From the NCBI GenBank assembly GCA_024278035.1, contig JAJRUA010000124.1:1-19693 (forward strand): a DNA stretch of 19,693 nucleotides. The letters run 5' to 3'. Positions 6,946-14,261 of the stretch are shown piece after piece. Under the pieces are notes generated by a model. That model made no database searches. It worked only from the letters and a program-made list of their open reading frames with translations, and was not told the DNA's origin. The translations under genes were made by a program, and so were the position numbers. Each line of letters starts with the position of its first letter. The first letter of the stretch is position 1. The stretch comes from Planctomycetota bacterium (GTDB lineage: Bacteria > Planctomycetota > Planctomycetia > Pirellulales > Lacipirellulaceae).

Positions 6946-6982
6946 TTTCGGCCCTTAGGCAAAACCTACCGGGCAAACAAAA

Positions 6983-7013
6983 AGCCCCTCGATCCTTCGT
7001 GAATCGAGGGGCT
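6983..7013 (-). terminator. Rho-independent terminator of the Cys/Asp-rich gene
   Basis: A perfect 11-bp stem, AGCCCCTCGAT (6983-6993) with ATCGAGGGGCT (7003-7013), has a 9-nt loop. On the minus strand it is followed by TTTTTGTTTG, a textbook U-tract, 33 bp after the stop codon. It may also halt plus-strand read-through, though without a T run there. Confidence 0.9.
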
Positions 7014-7045
7014 CGTTCGTTTATCACGGAATCGTAACCACACGA

Positions 7046-7387
7046 TCAGACAGGCTTGCTTCCGCTGCCACCATCGTCGTCGTCCGAGTCATCACCGCTG
7101 TCGTCGCCATCATCGTCACCGCCGCAACTGCATTCGGAGCATCCGCAATCCTCGCAAACGCATTCGCCGCCACCAAGACAGCCACAATCGCTAGCGCCAC
7201 AGCCGTCGCATCCTTCACTGTCGCAACCGTCGCACTGGGTCGGCTCGTTGGCCGTTGTTTCGCTACTGAGGCAACAGCCGCCACAGGAAGCCTCTTTCGA
7301 GTCACTGCTGGCGGCGTCGCTTTTGAAGGCACCCATGCTAATGGCCGCAGCGACCACAAGACCTAACAAACCTAAACTCTTAACCAT
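7046..7387 (-). CDS. Secreted cysteine- and aspartate-rich small protein, possible metal binder
   Basis: I choose the ATG at 7387 because AAGGAG (plus-strand CTCCTT at 7395-7400) lies exactly 7 nt upstream and because it starts a proper signal peptide, MVKSLGLLGLVVAAAISMGA. A longer open frame reaches 7522 but would bury that signal. The product is 113 aa. The mature part has 15 cysteines within about 60 residues (from about 35 to 88), mostly as CxxC, CxC or CC (SCGGCC, QCDGCDSEGC, ECVCEDCGCSECSC). It ends in an Asp/Gly tail, GDDDGDDSGDDSDDDDGG. Cysteine spacing of this kind recalls metallothioneins, and Asp tracts bind divalent cations, so metal binding outside the cytoplasm is a reasonable inference. 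I know no named family. A strong terminator follows, so it is a single-gene transcript. Confidence 0.7.
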   Translation of the reverse strand: MVKSLGLLGLVVAAAISMGAFKSDAASSDSKEASCGGCCLSSETTANEPTQCDGCDSEGCDGCGASDCGCLGGGECVCEDCGCSECSCGGDDDGDDSGDDSDDDDGGSGSKPV

Positions 7388-7679
7388 CGAATAGCTCCTT
7401 GAGCCGAGAGGGAAGGGGGGGGGCTCACTCTTCCGCCCCCCGCAAAGGAGAGCCGGCCGCGTGAGGAAGTTGGTAATAGCCGAACATAATCCGGCAAGTG
7501 CTTTTGTACACACCATGCGCACAACAGAGTACTGGTACGCTCACCCGATCGGAGGGGTTCACCACTCCTTCAAGCCTAACAGCAGGAAAAGACCGGTTGC
7601 AAGGGAAAATCGGCTCGAATTGTGGGGAGGCTGTGAGGCGGATTACAGAAGAGGCTTACACGGACCGAAAAACGCCAAT
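7388..7679. other. Spacer: leader of the Cys/Asp-rich gene and 3' side of purD
   Basis: About 290 bp lie between two minus-strand genes. Next to the small gene it holds the AAGGAG ribosome site and a run of nine G's (7415-7423, nine C's on the transcribed strand), plus a six-C block (GCCCCCC) near 7435. No clear terminator for purD and no confident promoter boxes are seen. The plus-strand open frames here are not protein-like. Confidence 0.5.
7395..7400 (-). promoter_or_regulatory. Ribosome binding site deciding the start at 7387
   Basis: Minus-strand AAGGAG lies 7 nt before the ATG at 7387. This selects the 113-aa form with a signal peptide over the 158-aa open frame. Confidence 0.85.
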
Positions 7680-9011
7680 TTAACGCGGCGATTTTTCTCG
7701 CGAATAGTCAATCGCTTTGTCGGAGATGTCTTTGCGACACCAGGCCCCTTGCCAGCGGATTGGTTTGACGGCCCGATAGGCGGCCAGCTTGGCCATAGCA
7801 ATCGTGTCGCCTAGGGCCGTGACGCCCAGGACACGCCCTCCCGTGTTGACCACGTCGCCATCGATGCGGCTCGTACCGGCATGAAAAACCTTTACGTCCG
7901 GCATTTGGGCCGCTTCCTCTAGGCCGCGGATAACAAAACCTTTTTCGTAGGCTTCGGGGTAACCTTCACTCGCCATGACGACGCAGACCGCGGGACGGGG
8001 ATCCCATTCGAGGGGTGGTAGCTCGTCGAGGCGGCCATCGACGGTTGCTTCGAGTAGGTCCAGTAGGTCGCTCTTGAGCCGCATCAAGACGGGCTGGCAC
8101 TCCGGGTCACCAAAGCGGACGTTGTACTCTAGTACACGGGGGCCCTGCTTCGTAATCATCACGCCGGCGTAGAGAATTCCCTTGAACGGGCGGCGCTGTC
8201 GCTTCATGTGGTGGACGGTGGGAACGAGGATTGTCTCTTCGATTTGCTCAAGCAGGGCCTGATCAACGAGCGGCGTGGGACAGTAGGCCCCCATGCCGCC
8301 CGTGTTGGGGCCCCGATCGTTGTCGTAGGCCGGCTTGTGGTCTTGAGCAGCGGGTAGGGTAAGAATCGATCGCCCGTCGGTGATCGCCAGCAAGCTTGCC
8401 TCATGGCCGACGAGTCGTTCTTCAATGAGCAGTCGTGAACCGGCTTCACCAAACTCACGTTGTCCCGCGATCCGTTCGACGGCAGCCAGCGCTTCGTCTC
8501 GGTTCTTGCAGACAATAACTCCCTTTCCGGCAGCAAGCCCATCGGCCTTCACCACAACGGGGGTGTTTTCGCGGTCGTTGAGGTACAGGACCGCACTCTC
8601 AGCGTTGCGGAACGTCTGGAAATCGGCACTCGGTACGTCGGCGTGGCGGAGCAGTTCTTTGCAGAAGATTTTCGAGCCTTCCAGTTCCGCTGCCGCTTTA
8701 GAAGGGCCAAACGCTTTGAGCCCCGCTTCACCCAGGGCATCGACCAAGCCGAGTGTTAGGGGGACTTCGGGGCCGACAACGGTGAGGCCAATCTCATTGT
8801 CCCGGGCAAACGCGACGAGGCCGGCAATATCGGTCGCCCGGATGGCGACATTCTCGATCGGCAGGGGGGCCTGGCCATAATCGCCCGCTCCGTCGGCCGC
8901 TGTGCCCGCATTGCCAGGGGCGACGAAAACCCGCTCTGCCCGAGGGCTTTGGGCCAATTTCCAGGCGAGCGCATGCTCACGACCACCACTACCGACTACA
9001 AGTACCTTCAT
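7680..9011 (-). CDS. purD: Phosphoribosylamine-glycine ligase (GAR synthetase)
   Basis: This catalyses ATP + 5-phosphoribosylamine + glycine to GAR, the second step of de novo purine synthesis, in the cytoplasm. The start is placed at the ATG at 9011 (MKVLVVGSGGREHAL), with GGAG nine bases upstream; the 11 residues further upstream in the open frame are unlike the family. The product is 443 aa, close to the usual length of about 420-430. The N-terminal domain has GSGGREHALAWKLA (7-20) and GPEVPLTLGLVDAL. The ATP-grasp part has SKIFCKELLR, VVKADGLAAGKGV and GPNTGGMGAY, and the metal-binding loop is EYNVRFGDPECQ. The C-terminal lobe has NTGGRVLGVTALG. All hallmark motifs are intact. The plus-strand cupredoxin cluster diverges from it. 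Confidence 0.97.
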   Translation of the reverse strand: MKVLVVGSGGREHALAWKLAQSPRAERVFVAPGNAGTAADGAGDYGQAPLPIENVAIRATDIAGLVAFARDNEIGLTVVGPEVPLTLGLVDALGEAGLKAFGPSKAAAELEGSKIFCKELLRHADVPSADFQTFRNAESAVLYLNDRENTPVVVKADGLAAGKGVIVCKNRDEALAAVERIAGQREFGEAGSRLLIEERLVGHEASLLAITDGRSILTLPAAQDHKPAYDNDRGPNTGGMGAYCPTPLVDQALLEQIEETILVPTVHHMKRQRRPFKGILYAGVMITKQGPRVLEYNVRFGDPECQPVLMRLKSDLLDLLEATVDGRLDELPPLEWDPRPAVCVVMASEGYPEAYEKGFVIRGLEEAAQMPDVKVFHAGTSRIDGDVVNTGGRVLGVTALGDTIAMAKLAAYRAVKPIRWQGAWCRKDISDKAIDYSREKSPR

Positions 9012-9138
9012 CCTTTGCCGCTCCACAAGTTCCACGTTCGCCAAGCCTTACTTTGGTTGGGTTGTCGGCGTATTCTAGCGGCTGTGGTTCAGGGGCGGGA
9101 GTGCTGGGGGAGGGAACGGATAAAGTCGAGAACTTCTT
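9012..9138. promoter_or_regulatory. Divergent intergenic region between purD and the cytochrome cluster
   Basis: This gap must hold the purD promoter and, with the following palindrome, the start of the plus-strand cluster. I see no consensus -10/-35 pair that can be assigned with confidence. Confidence 0.4.
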
Positions 9139-9182
9139 CCATGCCAGGATGGCCCGGCTATAGCCGGGCCATCCTGGCATGG
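9139..9182. repeat. 44-nt perfect palindrome
   Basis: Two 22-bp arms are exactly reverse-complementary with no spacer, centred at 9160/9161 (GGCTA|TAGCC). It lies 2 bp before the AAGGAG of the next gene, so it would form a very stable hairpin in that gene's leader. It has no T run, so it is not a standard terminator. It could be a REP-like element, an operator or an RNA stability structure. No second copy is present in the window. Confidence 0.9.
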
Positions 9183-9194
9183 AAAAGGAGAACA

Positions 9195-9953
9195 ATGAAC
9201 ATGTTTCAAATTGGGTTATCGCTATTACTCCTCTCAATGGCTACGCCGACCCGGGCGGCGGGGTGGGGCGGCCTGCGTGGGCAGATTATGGTGCAGGGGG
9301 AGGTGCCCGAGCGGGTCACTTTTGATCTGGGCCGTGATACGTGCTGCCTTGCGGCGAAGCCGACCGACCGGAGTGTTTTGGTAGGTGAAAACGGCGGTTT
9401 GGCGGGCGTGATCGTTTATCTCAAAGCCAAGCGAGGAGTGGAGGTGCCGATCGATACGTTGCCACCGACCGATCCGGTCGAGATTAGCAATACGGGCTGT
9501 GCCTTTGCCCCACGAATCACCCTGTTGCGAGCAGGCCAGCCACTGGTGCTGGTGAACGAAGATCCAACGACGCACAATGTGAAGGCGACTACTCGTCGTA
9601 ATGGGACGTTCAACCTCGTACTGCCTCCGGGCGACCGCCGTCCGTTACGACTCGCAAGGGCAGAGCGGTCGCCCGTGACGATTGCCTGTAATGTCCACCC
9701 TTTTATGCGAGGTTATCTGCTGGTACGCGATGATCCCTACGCTGTCGTCACCGGGCCCGATGGACGGTTTGAGCTACCGCATTTGCCCGCGGGTGTCTGG
9801 CGATTCGAGTTTTGGCACGAAAAAGGGGAGCTAGCAGGTGTTAAGTTGGCAGGTGGCGAGACCGACGGTCGTGGCCGTGCGGAGTTAACCATCCGAGCCG
9901 ACGAGACACTCGATTTGGGTGAGCTTCGCGTACCGGCCGACCGTTTCAAGTAA
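9195..9953 (+). CDS. Secreted cupredoxin-domain protein (amicyanin-like copper site)
   Basis: The start at 9195 follows AAGGAG (9185-9190); an ATG two codons on is also possible. The product is 252 aa with a Sec signal peptide (about 1-22, ending TRAA). The cupredoxin fold lies at about 95-178. Type 1 copper ligands can be read as His127 (THNVK), Cys165, His168 and Met171 in ACNVHPFMRG; the C-x2-H-x2-M spacing matches amicyanin rather than plastocyanin. Residues about 183-246 (TGPDGRFELPHLPAGVWRFEFWHEKGE) look like a carboxypeptidase-regulatory-like beta domain. It probably carries electrons in the periplasm. The next gene, 22 bp downstream, is a diheme cytochrome c, which supports a respiratory role. 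The redox partner is not known. Confidence 0.8.
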   Translation: MNMFQIGLSLLLLSMATPTRAAGWGGLRGQIMVQGEVPERVTFDLGRDTCCLAAKPTDRSVLVGENGGLAGVIVYLKAKRGVEVPIDTLPPTDPVEISNTGCAFAPRITLLRAGQPLVLVNEDPTTHNVKATTRRNGTFNLVLPPGDRRPLRLARAERSPVTIACNVHPFMRGYLLVRDDPYAVVTGPDGRFELPHLPAGVWRFEFWHEKGELAGVKLAGGETDGRGRAELTIRADETLDLGELRVPADRFK

Positions 9954-9975
9954 CCGTTCACGTTAGGAAAGCAAC

Positions 9976-11265
9976 TTGAACCACGACGGAACTATAGCTG
10001 TGGACGCTAGCAACGGTACTTTCAGCGTCCCCGTCTGTCGGCTCAATCGGGCCTTCCGATGGTCAGCCTGTTGCTTTGCTTTCCCGTTGTTCCGTGTTCA
10101 GTCCGTTTTGACCTTGCTGCTGAGCGTCATCGTTGCGTGCTTGGGCTGCGATGCAGAGACGCACTTCGAGCCGAACGCCGCGCTGCGAGCGACCCACCGC
10201 TTAACGGCTGAGCAAGAGGCGTTCATCGACGGGGTATTAACGGAACTCTTCGGCACGCCAAGCGAACCGCAGTTGCCAGAAGAAATTACCTCGCTCGACC
10301 TTGCCGCACTGACACAAGCGGCGGGGCCGGTGATTAGTTACGAGCCGGGCGTGACGCAGGGGCTCTTTCGCCGACACTGCGCCCGTTGCCATGGCGTGAC
10401 GGGCGATGGCAAAGGCCCCGCCTCTTATTATCAGCACCCTTATCCGCGCGACTTTCGCCAAGGAGTCTTCAAGTGGAAGAGCACCTACCATGAAGTTCCC
10501 CCCACCAATTCCGATTTACTTTCGGTCATCGAACGGGGCATCCCCGGAACGGCGATGCCATCGTTCCAGCTACTGACGCCCAAAGAACGGGACATGCTGC
10601 GGCAGTACGTGATTTATCTTGCGATGCGTGGCCAGCTTGAGCGCGAACTCATTTGGTTGGTTGCCGAAGAGTTTGGCCCAGGTGAGACCTTGCCCGAAGA
10701 CGAAGCCCTCTCGATCGCCCGCGAATTGCTCCAGCCGATTGTGAAGGCATGGGTCGAGGCCCCAAGTGCGATTGTGTTGCCCAACGAGGCTGCCCTGCCG
10801 CCGGCCAGCACGGAGTCGATCCAGCTCGGCTACGAACTTTATCACAGTGAGCGATCGGGTTGTGCGAAATGCCATGGGGAAGAAGGGCAGGGGGGCGGGG
10901 CCCCAGGCGATGATTACGATGACTGGAATCGAGAGCAACTGCGAGAACAACTGGTCGTAGAGGAAGCATTGGGGTGGCATCGGTTGCCCATTACCAAGGC
11001 TCCCGCCCGGGCGATCACCGGCACCCGATTGCGTGGAGGCGATGCCCCGATCGACTTATTCCGGCGATTGCACCAGGGGATCGCTGGCACGCCTATGCCT
11101 GCCATCGGCGCACGTCGCCCCGGAGAAGAGTCCGCCTTAACGGACGAAGAAGTGGCGGCACTAACGGATTATGTTGGGTCGATTATGGATGTGAATGCCC
11201 ACCACGAAAGCAACGAAAAGAACGCCGTAAAGGAGCCGCAAATCAGCGCGAATGAACATTACTAG
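9976..11265 (+). CDS. Diheme cytochrome c, probable lipoprotein
   Basis: The product is up to 429 aa from a TTG at 9976 with AGGA seven bases upstream. A later TTG at 10087 would give a neater lipoprotein signal but lacks a ribosome site. The hydrophobic segment about 41-55 ends in IVAC (52-55), a plausible lipobox. Two cytochrome c domains follow: CARCH (135-139) with Met194 in TAMPSF, and CAKCH (296-300) with Met374 in TPMPAI as candidate sixth ligands. Each is followed by the usual helix (KERDMLRQYVIYLA; DEEVAALTDYVGSI). It should shuttle electrons in the periplasm, anchored to the membrane. Its end overlaps the start of ctaA by 14 bp. The cupredoxin upstream may be a partner. It is not a recognisable oxidase subunit. 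Confidence 0.88.
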   Translation: MNHDGTIAVDASNGTFSVPVCRLNRAFRWSACCFAFPLFRVQSVLTLLLSVIVACLGCDAETHFEPNAALRATHRLTAEQEAFIDGVLTELFGTPSEPQLPEEITSLDLAALTQAAGPVISYEPGVTQGLFRRHCARCHGVTGDGKGPASYYQHPYPRDFRQGVFKWKSTYHEVPPTNSDLLSVIERGIPGTAMPSFQLLTPKERDMLRQYVIYLAMRGQLERELIWLVAEEFGPGETLPEDEALSIARELLQPIVKAWVEAPSAIVLPNEAALPPASTESIQLGYELYHSERSGCAKCHGEEGQGGGAPGDDYDDWNREQLREQLVVEEALGWHRLPITKAPARAITGTRLRGGDAPIDLFRRLHQGIAGTPMPAIGARRPGEESALTDEEVAALTDYVGSIMDVNAHHESNEKNAVKEPQISANEHY

Positions 11266-12328
11266 TGAAAAAGGTGGGGAAACCGCCTCTTGGAAATCCT
11301 CTGACAGTATCCGTCGGCCAGGAAAGCAAGACCCGCCAACCGGTGCTGCGCCCTGCCGTAAAAACTGGCCACACCGTTGGGCGTGGTTGTTGGCTTGCGC
11401 TACGTTTCCGCTGCTCTGGGTGGGGGGGCTGATTACGACGACCAATGCCGGCATGGCTGTACCCGACTGGCCCGGTACGTACGGCTACAACATGTTCCTC
11501 TATCCGATGGAGACGTGGCTCCTGGGCCCCTGGGATTTGTTTATCGAACATGGGCACCGGTTGCTCGCCTCGGGGGTTGGACTGCTCACGATGGGTTTCT
11601 TGATTGTCGTGTGGCGTTGCGACGATCGGCGTTGGCTACAATGGCTTGCGGTGGTAGCGCTCGGGATGGTGATCTTGCAGGGCGTACTCGGTGGCCTACG
11701 AGTTGTTTTCAATGAGCGTTACATGGCAATGGCCCACGGCTCGATCGGCCCCTTGTTCTTCGCACTCACCACGGCGCTCGTCGTCCTCACCGCAAGACGC
11801 CCCCAGCCGCAGGCGGAAGCCGCGGTAGCCACGCCCCCTCGCTGGCTCCTTTACCTCTTACCAGCCGCTCTCTACTGCCAGCTCCTTCTCGGGGCCTCCA
11901 TGCGGCACGCTCCTGAAGAGGGAGGTTTTACAACCTTCACGTCCCACGTTCGTTATCACCTTGCTTTTGCGCTAATTGCGTTGATCCTGGTGATGTGGAA
12001 CGCTGTGAGCATTTGGCGGTTAGGGACGCCGGGCGGTTTGCGCAAATTGGCCCTGGCAATGGCTCTAGGAATTTTCGTACAAATCGGCCTAGGCGCCGGT
12101 ACCTGGATGCTCAAATACCATATTCCGCAGTGGGCCCAGGCCGAATCGCTCCGCCCCGTCTGGGCTGCGGTCGGCGGCTCAGGTACGATGCCCGCTACGA
12201 TTGCCGGCGGATGGACCGAGACCCATACCGTAACAGCCCACAGTGCGACCGGTTCGCTCTTGCTCGGCCTGTCCGTCGCCAGCACAACCTTAGCCCTTCG
12301 ATCGCAGCGTAAAACAATCGCAACGTGA
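11252..12328 (+). CDS. ctaA: Heme A synthase (COX15/CtaA family)
   Basis: This oxidises the C8 methyl group of heme O to the formyl group of heme A, in the cytoplasmic membrane, for cytochrome aa3-type oxidases. The product is 358 aa with about eight hydrophobic helices in two halves. Family motifs are GGLITTTNAGMAVPDWP (58-74), IEHGHRLLAS (98-107; His100/His102), MAHGSIGP (160-167; His162), SHVRYHLAF (231-239; His232/His236) and THTVTAHSATG (324-334; His325/His330), giving the heme-ligand histidines. The first outer loop (about 65-98) has no cysteine, so the Cys pair of Bacillus-type enzymes is absent. The N-terminal 38 residues are hydrophilic and longer than usual, so the true start could lie further in. 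The start overlaps the cytochrome gene; ctaB follows. Confidence 0.93.
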   Translation: MNITSEKGGETASWKSSDSIRRPGKQDPPTGAAPCRKNWPHRWAWLLACATFPLLWVGGLITTTNAGMAVPDWPGTYGYNMFLYPMETWLLGPWDLFIEHGHRLLASGVGLLTMGFLIVVWRCDDRRWLQWLAVVALGMVILQGVLGGLRVVFNERYMAMAHGSIGPLFFALTTALVVLTARRPQPQAEAAVATPPRWLLYLLPAALYCQLLLGASMRHAPEEGGFTTFTSHVRYHLAFALIALILVMWNAVSIWRLGTPGGLRKLALAMALGIFVQIGLGAGTWMLKYHIPQWAQAESLRPVWAAVGGSGTMPATIAGGWTETHTVTAHSATGSLLLGLSVASTTLALRSQRKTIAT

Positions 12329-12373
12329 AGTCGAACCGCTGCCGTCCTACGGATACCTAAAAAAACTAGCTGA

Positions 12374-13303
12374 ATGAGTACTGGTTTAAGCCCATTGACT
12401 GTCTCTGCTGACCACGCACCGCTCCTTTCGCGGATCGCTGACTTCGTTGAATTAACGAAGCCACGGATCGTTGCGCTCGAAGCGGTGGCTGTCGTGATAA
12501 CGCTTCATATCGCGACAGGCTACGGGGCCCTCGGCTCGGTCTGGGGTTGGCCCCTGCTTTTGTCGGTTGTGTTGGGAACGGCTCTCGTAGCCGGTAGTGC
12601 CAACGCACTGAACCAGTGGCTTGAGCGTGAGAACGACGCCCGTATGCCTCGCACGTCGAACCGTCCGTTGCCTGCGGCTCGGATGACTCCCACCGATGTG
12701 CTTGCCTTTGGTGTATTGACACTAGCGATGGGCGTAACGACGCTTGCCATGTTTGCCGGTTTTTTGCCCGCGGTCATCTCATTGGCAACTTGGCTGGTTT
12801 ACGTCGCCATTTATACGCCACTCAAAACCCGGTCGTGGACCAACACGGCGGTCGGCGCGATCAGCGGTGCCATGCCTTTGGGAATCGGCTGGACCGCTGG
12901 CGGAGGATCGCTGGCCGACCCCTTGGGGTGGTCGCTTGTCGCGGTGCTTTACGTTTGGCAGTTCCCCCATTTTATGGCCATCGCATGGCGCTACCGAGAA
13001 GACTACGCCATGGGAGGCTACCAGATGTCTACCGTGCTGGATCCGACGGGTCGTTGGGCCGGATTGCAAGCGGTTATTGGTTCGGCTTTGCTCCTGCCGG
13101 TGAGTTGGGCTCCTGTTTTCTGTTCGGAGTCCATCCAACCGGGCGGGTTCCTTATCGCGGCAACCGTGGTGGGTGCCGCGATGCTCGCCGCTTCGGCAGC
13201 GTTCTTGCAAAAACCCTGCGACGTATCGGCACGCCGACTCCTGTTAGTCAGCCTCGTTTATCTTCCCGCTTGGCTATTAGCCCTGTGGGTTTCTGGGGCC
13301 TGA
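12374..13303 (+). CDS. ctaB: Protoheme IX farnesyltransferase (heme O synthase)
   Basis: This adds the farnesyl group to heme B to make heme O, the substrate of the upstream CtaA. The product is 309 aa, normal for the family, with about eight or nine membrane helices. The first prenyl-diphosphate/Mg2+ motif is NALNQWLERENDARMPRTSNRPLP (about 77-100; Asn80, Glu84, Asp88); the residue before Asp88 is Asn where the UbiA family usually has a hydrophobic one. The second polar loop has WQFPHFMAIAWRYREDYAMGG (about 195-215), characteristic of CtaB. Spacing is 45 bp after ctaA and 1 bp before the ABC ATPase, so it is probably co-transcribed and translationally coupled to the latter. No strong ribosome site is seen before the ATG. 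Confidence 0.95.
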   Translation: MSTGLSPLTVSADHAPLLSRIADFVELTKPRIVALEAVAVVITLHIATGYGALGSVWGWPLLLSVVLGTALVAGSANALNQWLERENDARMPRTSNRPLPAARMTPTDVLAFGVLTLAMGVTTLAMFAGFLPAVISLATWLVYVAIYTPLKTRSWTNTAVGAISGAMPLGIGWTAGGGSLADPLGWSLVAVLYVWQFPHFMAIAWRYREDYAMGGYQMSTVLDPTGRWAGLQAVIGSALLLPVSWAPVFCSESIQPGGFLIAATVVGAAMLAASAAFLQKPCDVSARRLLLVSLVYLPAWLLALWVSGA

Positions 13304-13304
13304 G

Positions 13305-14255
13305 ATGACCATTCCTGCTATTCGTATCTCTGATCTGCGCCACCGTTATGGTGATCGGGAGGCGCTGCGTGGTTTGTCGCTAGAGATTGCTGAGGGCGAG
13401 ATTTTTGCTTTGCTCGGCCCCAACGGAAGCGGCAAGACAACGCTCTTTCGGCTCCTTTCGACCCTGCTGCCCGTACAGGGGACGCCTCTTCCGTCTGGCA
13501 CGATTGAAGTGTTAGGGCATAACGTGACCGACGAACCGGCAGCAGTTCGGGCGGCGCTCGGCGTGGTATTCCAATCGCCGAGCCTCGACAAAAAGCTCCG
13601 CGTTGAAGAAAACCTCCGTTGCTACGGTCGGCTGTACGGCTTGGGCGGCAAGGAGCTGCGTGGGCGAATCGATACGGAACTGACGCGTTTTGGGGTTCTC
13701 GATCGAAGACGCGACTTCGTAGAAACCCTTTCGGGCGGCTTGCAGCGACGTGTAGAGCTTGCTCAAACCATGTTGCATCGCCCCCGGGTGCTGCTGCTGG
13801 ACGAACCCTCCACGGGTCTCGACCCGGCAGCCCGGAGCGACCTCTGGCGAGCGCTCAGCGAAGCTCAAGGGGAAGGCGTAACTGTTGTCGTCACAACCCA
13901 CTTGCTCGAAGAAGCGGAAAGAGCGGACCGGATTGGCATTCTTCACCAAGGCCAGCTTGCGGCGATCGATACGCCGGCCGCTCTGCAAGCCTCGATCGGC
14001 GGCGATGCCATCACGCTCCGAACAGACAAGCCAGAAACACTCGCTAAGCGAATCCGCGATCGTTTCGATTGCGAAGTTTCCCTCATCGACGGAGCCCTAC
14101 GAATCGAAAGTGCCGACGGGTCGGCACTGGCACCGCAACTCTACGAAGCATTCCGCGACCAAATCGAAGAACTAACCATCGGCAAGCCGACCCTCGAAGA
14201 CGTTTTCATCGCCCGCACAGGACACCGATTCCACAGCGAGGCTGGAACGGCCTAA
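13305..14255 (+). CDS. ABC transporter ATPase (DrrA/CcmA-like)
   Basis: The product is 316 aa, the nucleotide-binding subunit of an ABC-2 exporter. Walker A is GPNGSGKTT (38-46), the Q-loop Gln90, the signature LSGGLQRRVELA (142-153), Walker B VLLLDEPSTGLDP (162-174) and the switch His199 (TTHLLEEAE). The C-terminal extension (about 225-316), including PTLEDVFIARTG, is typical of the drug/Na+ exporter subgroup. It starts 1 bp after ctaB and ends 6 bp before the permease gene. The substrate is not shown by sequence. Its place in a heme A / cytochrome cluster makes a role in oxidase biogenesis plausible, but daunorubicin-type exporters look the same. Confidence 0.93.
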   Translation: MTIPAIRISDLRHRYGDREALRGLSLEIAEGEIFALLGPNGSGKTTLFRLLSTLLPVQGTPLPSGTIEVLGHNVTDEPAAVRAALGVVFQSPSLDKKLRVEENLRCYGRLYGLGGKELRGRIDTELTRFGVLDRRRDFVETLSGGLQRRVELAQTMLHRPRVLLLDEPSTGLDPAARSDLWRALSEAQGEGVTVVVTTHLLEEAERADRIGILHQGQLAAIDTPAALQASIGGDAITLRTDKPETLAKRIRDRFDCEVSLIDGALRIESADGSALAPQLYEAFRDQIEELTIGKPTLEDVFIARTGHRFHSEAGTA

Positions 14256-14261
14256 TTTCCA

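Noticed and set aside
7388..7522. Upstream extension of the Cys/Asp-rich protein to 158 aa
   Set aside because: AAGGAG seven bases before the ATG at 7387, and the signal peptide there, favour the shorter form.
8380..8880. Plus-strand open frame of 166 codons
   Set aside because: It is the antisense shadow of purD, whose motifs are all intact.
12790..13308. Plus-strand open frame of 172 codons
   Set aside because: It lies in another frame inside ctaB, which has clear family motifs and membrane helices.
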